A DNA stretch of 64,000 nucleotides from Flavihumibacter soli (GTDB lineage Bacteria > Bacteroidota > Bacteroidia > Sphingobacteriales > Sphingobacteriaceae). The position numbers and the translations under genes are program-made. Of the stretch, positions 60,843 to 64,000 are shown in pieces. The stretch covers positions 310,001-374,000 of the forward strand of contig NZ_JAAFZB010000092.1 in the NCBI RefSeq assembly GCF_010692725.1. Direction: 5' to 3'. Under the pieces are notes generated by a model that was not told the origin of the DNA, ran no database searches, and saw only the letters and a list, made by a program, of their open reading frames with translations. The first letter of the stretch is position 1; every line of letters starts with the position of its first letter.

Positions 60843-63155
60843 TTACTCAAACGACCGTTTGTTGTAAAGCAGAAAGCCAACGTGAAACATCACCCCGAAA
60901 CGGTTCTGCTCATCATCATAGTAATTAAGGCTGAGATTTATCGGCCCGGCAATTGTATGATAAACCCAACCCGCAGAAGCTGCATAATGCCTATCGGAAA
61001 AGTATTTACCAAACACTGTCGACTGTGCGCCAACCAATTGAAATTCCTGCACAGGTAAATAGGTATAGCCTTCAATCCTGAGATCAAGATTTTTTAGGAC
61101 ATTAACAACATTTTTTAAGCCAAACGCCGCATAAGAGTTTGCCCTCAATTCCTCCAGGTACAACGATTTTGAATCCTGAAGAGGATTAAATGCCGGGGTG
61201 CTCAGTACATTTGCCTTGAAGGTGCTCAAAAGCGGCTTGTTGCTCAGGGCACATTCAAGAACATAACCCAGTGAGTAGTTGCGCTTTTTTAAAAAATAGT
61301 TCTCATTATGAAACTTTACCCTTAACCACTCCAGGCTCTGCTCGATAGGTTTTATTGTACTATAAAATGGCTCATTGCGGAATATGTTGCCGGGCATGTA
61401 ATTCTCGTTACCATTATAGTAGCTTACCTCCAACTCCACCCGCGAGCCCGAGCTTGGATACTGCCTGCTGTTCAGGGAATTTTTATCAAAAGCTAATGAA
61501 ACCATGAATGCATTCACCCTTTGATCATCCAGGATATCGCCGGAGGTGAATGTATTAGTTGGACTAAATTGATTGTTGAAATTGATGAATCCAACTTCTG
61601 TTCGGAACTTACCGTTTTTGTATGCCGGCACAGCTGCTTTTAATGTAACTCGTCTGTCCGACTGATTAATGTAATTAGGTTCGGAGTCTTGTACAAATAT
61701 TTGACTTGTATTCAGGTAGTCCCAGTGATTGTATGTGAATTCTGTTTCAAGAAACAAGGGCAGGGAAGTAGGAATATCCATCCTGGCGGTGGTTTGCACC
61801 GATTCATAGAATCTTCCGGTATAGAAACTGGCAGTGAATGTATAGGAGTTAGAATGCAGATAATTATATAGCAAACCAAGGTAGGCCGTGCTGACCGGTC
61901 GTGTTGAAATGACTCCACCGACATCCACATTGAAATTTTTCTGTGGCTGAACCTGCAGTTCAAAATCATAGACGTCCTTCTCGGGTAAGTAAGTTATCCG
62001 GGGATATACTGTCTCAAAATTATCATCTGCCACAAGTTTGTAATAGCCTTCCTTCACACTCTCGAGCGTTACTTCCTTAGAATCGCTGTTAAAAACTCTT
62101 TCTATATATTTTTTCTGCGATTCATTGATACCCGTCGCTGTTATGCGATTAAATTTTAAAGGAGGGTTCTGATTTAAAAACTTAAGTCGCTGCTCCTTCA
62201 ATTCCTGGGATGAAATCCGTCTTTTGATCGAATTTTTTATTTCGGGCATGTCAGCCATAGCAGCCTCATATCCCTCTTTGATCATTTGTTCAACCGGCCT
62301 GAAATTCGTTACGCCGTAGTTCTCCATATCTGGCTGAATATAAGTACCGTTATCGCCTATGGAAGTCGAGTCAGACTTTGATAGAAAAAGATAGACCAGG
62401 AAGCGATTCATTAACTTCTCATCGTTGTCCTTTGGATATTCATTATAGGTCTTGGAGGACACATTGGCACCGATGACATAATCAGGATTAAATTCGTCCT
62501 TCATCACGTCAACCGGAAAATTATTATAAAGCCCGCCGTCGAAGACATATTGGCTATCAACTTTGATGGGACGATAAATTAGCGGAACAGTGAACGTCCC
62601 CCTGATGGCTTCCACCAGGCTTCCCTGTTTAACGGCTATTGACTTTTGGGAGAAAACATCCGCAACCATGCATCGAAAAGGAACGAACAACTTGTCAAAG
62701 TCATTATGGGCATTGGCCGAGGATTGCGCAAGAAGTTCCAGGAGAGCGAAATTAAGGGGGATATCATTAATCAGATTAGAACGAATGCGCGCGTTAAAAC
62801 CGCTATCCACCTGCAGTTTAGCTGTGATCATGGATGGATTATCCGGCTTCTTTTTGAAAAAGTAATCATAGTCACTCTTATAGCGGCCATTTACCCATTC
62901 CTGGAAATCCTCACTCAAAGCAATATATTCAATTTCAGAAGGGGAATAACCGGCGGCATACATTGCGCCAACAATGCCGCCCATCGAAGTTCCCACTATA
63001 TAATCTATGGGGATATGATTTTCTTCCAAAGCTTTAAGGACGCCAATATGAGCCAGGCCCTTTGCGCCCCCTCCGCTCAATACCAGTCCCACCTTCTGCG
63101 CTTTGGCAGCACCTATAGAAAGGAAAAGGAGTAGGCCGATGAATGAGAGTCTCAT
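60843..63155 (-). CDS. patatin-like phospholipase fused to outer-membrane barrel
   Basis: 770 residues: signal peptide (about 1-19, AAKAQ), patatin domain (about 20-260) with GGGAKG oxyanion loop, S57 in GTSMGG and D206 in DGGLYNN forming the Ser-Asp dyad, a POTRA-like linker (about 330-400) and an Omp85-type barrel (to 770, ending FHVGFLLYNKRSFE). The arrangement is that of PlpD-type type Vd autotransporters, which export the lipase. Normal length. It converges with the cyclase gene without an obvious terminator. Confidence 0.92.
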   Translation of the reverse strand: MRLSFIGLLLFLSIGAAKAQKVGLVLSGGGAKGLAHIGVLKALEENHIPIDYIVGTSMGGIVGAMYAAGYSPSEIEYIALSEDFQEWVNGRYKSDYDYFFKKKPDNPSMITAKLQVDSGFNARIRSNLINDIPLNFALLELLAQSSANAHNDFDKLFVPFRCMVADVFSQKSIAVKQGSLVEAIRGTFTVPLIYRPIKVDSQYVFDGGLYNNFPVDVMKDEFNPDYVIGANVSSKTYNEYPKDNDEKLMNRFLVYLFLSKSDSTSIGDNGTYIQPDMENYGVTNFRPVEQMIKEGYEAAMADMPEIKNSIKRRISSQELKEQRLKFLNQNPPLKFNRITATGINESQKKYIERVFNSDSKEVTLESVKEGYYKLVADDNFETVYPRITYLPEKDVYDFELQVQPQKNFNVDVGGVISTRPVSTAYLGLLYNYLHSNSYTFTASFYTGRFYESVQTTARMDIPTSLPLFLETEFTYNHWDYLNTSQIFVQDSEPNYINQSDRRVTLKAAVPAYKNGKFRTEVGFINFNNQFSPTNTFTSGDILDDQRVNAFMVSLAFDKNSLNSRQYPSSGSRVELEVSYYNGNENYMPGNIFRNEPFYSTIKPIEQSLEWLRVKFHNENYFLKKRNYSLGYVLECALSNKPLLSTFKANVLSTPAFNPLQDSKSLYLEELRANSYAAFGLKNVVNVLKNLDLRIEGYTYLPVQEFQLVGAQSTVFGKYFSDRHYAASAGWVYHTIAGPINLSLNYYDDEQNRFGVMFHVGFLLYNKRSFE

Positions 63156-63604
63156 ATAACTTTACCTAAAATACTCGTTTTAAGCTGAAAGTAGCTATTC
63201 AACAGCTCAAAAATCATAACGGGGTTAAATTCCCGAAGTCATGGAAGATTTCATTGATCCCTAACGCCATTTAGCGAACAGAATGGTGGAACGTATATCG
63301 TAATTTAGTTCTTAAATTTCAGTACAGGACAGGCTGTCCGGGTTGGAGCTAACTAGGTGCTAACTATATGCTCACTATATACTCACTATGTCATGATCAT
63401 ATGTGGACATAGTAAAGTACCTGTTATGATATCGTTATTGAATTGAAGTAGGTACAGAAGATCGGACAAGATGCCGCTCATTCCGGGAATAGGCCAGGGA
63501 TCATCAGCCACTGCAGCAGTAAGTGCCTGGCAAAATTGTTGTCTCCAGAATAAGAATTTGGAAATAGGAGGTTGGCTATAAGGGGATATTAATAAATGAC
63601 CGTA
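63156..63604. other. gene-free stretch with 11-bp tandem repeat
   Basis: No supported gene. Four consecutive 11-bp units occupy 63348-63391: GCTAACTAGGT, GCTAACTATAT, GCTCACTATAT, ACTCACTATGT. The last unit contributes ACTATGT (63385-63391), which pairs with ACATAGT at 63407-63413 across CATGATCATATG. The rest is unremarkable. Confidence 0.55.
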
Positions 63605-63790
63605 TTATTCAATACTGTCATCATAAACCATTACGTAGAAGTCAAAACGGCTTTTTGTGTTTTGCATCGGCAAGGATATAATGATATCCCGGTCAAATTT
63701 CTTGCATATACGAAGAAGATCTTCAAGCGAGTTTACATCGATAACCGATTTTTCTATTTTGTCGTTTGCGTGGCTTAATTCAACTTTCAT
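63605..63790 (-). CDS. small hypothetical protein
   Basis: A 61-residue soluble, charged protein (VELSHANDKIEKSVIDVNSL, DLLRICKKFDRDIIISLP, FYVMVYDDSIE). No family recognised. A TAnnTTTG box (63802-63795, minus strand) ends four bases before its ATG, and the htpG terminator lies immediately upstream, which supports an independent short-leader gene rather than a random frame. Confidence 0.5.
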   Translation of the reverse strand: MKVELSHANDKIEKSVIDVNSLEDLLRICKKFDRDIIISLPMQNTKSRFDFYVMVYDDSIE

Positions 63791-63794
63791 AGGA

Positions 63795-63802
63795 CAAAGT
63801 TA
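63795..63802 (-). promoter_or_regulatory. -7 promoter box candidate, leaderless
   Basis: Minus-strand TAACTTTG fits TAnnTTTG and is followed by four bases, then ATG at 63790. TTA rather than TTG is found 19 bp upstream. Confidence 0.4.
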
Positions 63803-63808
63803 TAAAAA

Positions 63809-63835
63809 AGCCCGGTCCGTTTAAACGGCCGGGCT
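63809..63835 (-). terminator. intrinsic terminator after htpG
   Basis: AGCCCGG T CCGTTT and AAACGG C CGGGCT form a 12-pair stem with one internal mismatch, followed on the minus strand by a run of T. It lies 18 bp after the htpG stop. Confidence 0.85.
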
Positions 63836-63853
63836 CTGATCTGTTATTGCAGA

Positions 63854-64000
63854 TTAAATATAGCTGACACTTCGGCTAACAAATTCTGTCAGCTCGGCAC
63901 CGCTAAGCATTCCCTGGGAAAGCAGCGCCAGGTCGAACGCTTGTTTCGCAAGAGCTGTCTGTTCTTCTTCATTCTCGGTCTGAAGTATCTTGCTGATCAG
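63854..64000 (-). CDS. htpG: HtpG (Hsp90) C-terminal fragment, cut by window edge
   Basis: The minus-strand frame entering from 64000 reads LISKILQTENEEEQ, then AKQAFDLALLSQGMLSGAEL, then TEFVSRSVSYI and a TAA at 63856-63854. The pattern D-L-A-L-L-S-Q-x-x-L-x-G-x-x-L-x-x-F-x-x-R-S is the C-terminal signature of bacterial HtpG, the ATP-dependent chaperone. Only 48 residues are visible; the rest of the gene lies beyond position 64000. Confidence 0.78.
   Translation of the reverse strand: MISKILQTENEEEQTALAKQAFDLALLSQGMLSGAELTEFVSRSVSYI

Noticed and set aside
1-64000. CRISPR array, insertion sequence, prophage or integrase gene
   Set aside because: No direct repeats with regular spacers, no transposase, phage structural or tyrosine recombinase motifs were seen in any frame.

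Overview
The window comes from the chromosome of a Bacteroidota bacterium, most likely from the Sphingobacteriaceae/Chitinophagaceae side. Supporting evidence: a TamL-type BamA lipoprotein, a DUF5103 type IX secretion plug-domain protein, a DUF5916 outer-membrane protein, a TonB-dependent receptor, a Reg_prop/Y_Y_Y sensor kinase, and promoters of the Bacteroidota form TTG-N19-TAnnTTTG. The only structural RNA seen is tRNA-Cys(GCA). There is no rRNA, CRISPR array, insertion sequence or recombinase gene.

Positions 1-7545 are the unusual part. About nine small plus-strand genes, A+T-rich by eye, are separated by imperfect palindromes of about 128-133 bp that look like integron attC sites. The first bases of a cassette (GTT plus about 6-10 nt) are repeated in reverse complement at that cassette's own end. 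This is the signature of integron gene cassettes. No integrase is visible, so this is a CALIN-like array or the distal part of an integron whose integrase would lie left of position 1. Cargo includes an Imm63-type immunity protein, DUF3592-like and PH-like membrane proteins, a lipoprotein, a cupin, a CrtO-like membrane protein and a frameshifted gene. A nitrilase-family gene at 10533-11489 has similar complementary ends and may be a detached cassette.

Positions 7.5-24.6 kb hold accessory metabolic genes: a BamA-fold protein, a RibD-like reductase, three alpha/beta or serine hydrolases, a triple-PAS kinase, a secreted intradiol dioxygenase, a GH3 glycosidase, a DUF5916 protein and an acetyltransferase. 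Positions 24.6-28.5 kb (minus strand) encode a stressosome module (RsbR-RsbS-RsbT, a fused RsbT-like/PP2C protein and a histidine kinase with a degenerate RsbT-like N-terminus). Small DUF551, DUF1810, PPOX and EVE genes follow, then a conserved block: alcohol dehydrogenase, AHSA1 protein, thioesterase, T9SS plug, ABC-F ATPase, a MacA/MacB-like export operon, pyrD, tRNA-Cys, a TrmH/SpoU methyltransferase, tamL and a TonB receptor.

Positions 49.7-60.8 kb contain an HD-PycTM fusion protein, two tandem paralogous proteins ending in NPSPPY, and a tightly packed cluster of a membrane protein, three histidine kinases with near-identical catalytic cores and a receiver-adenylyl cyclase. The cluster plausibly converts several inputs into one cyclic-nucleotide output. 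The window ends with a patatin/BamA fusion, a small gene with a short-leader promoter and the 3' end of htpG.
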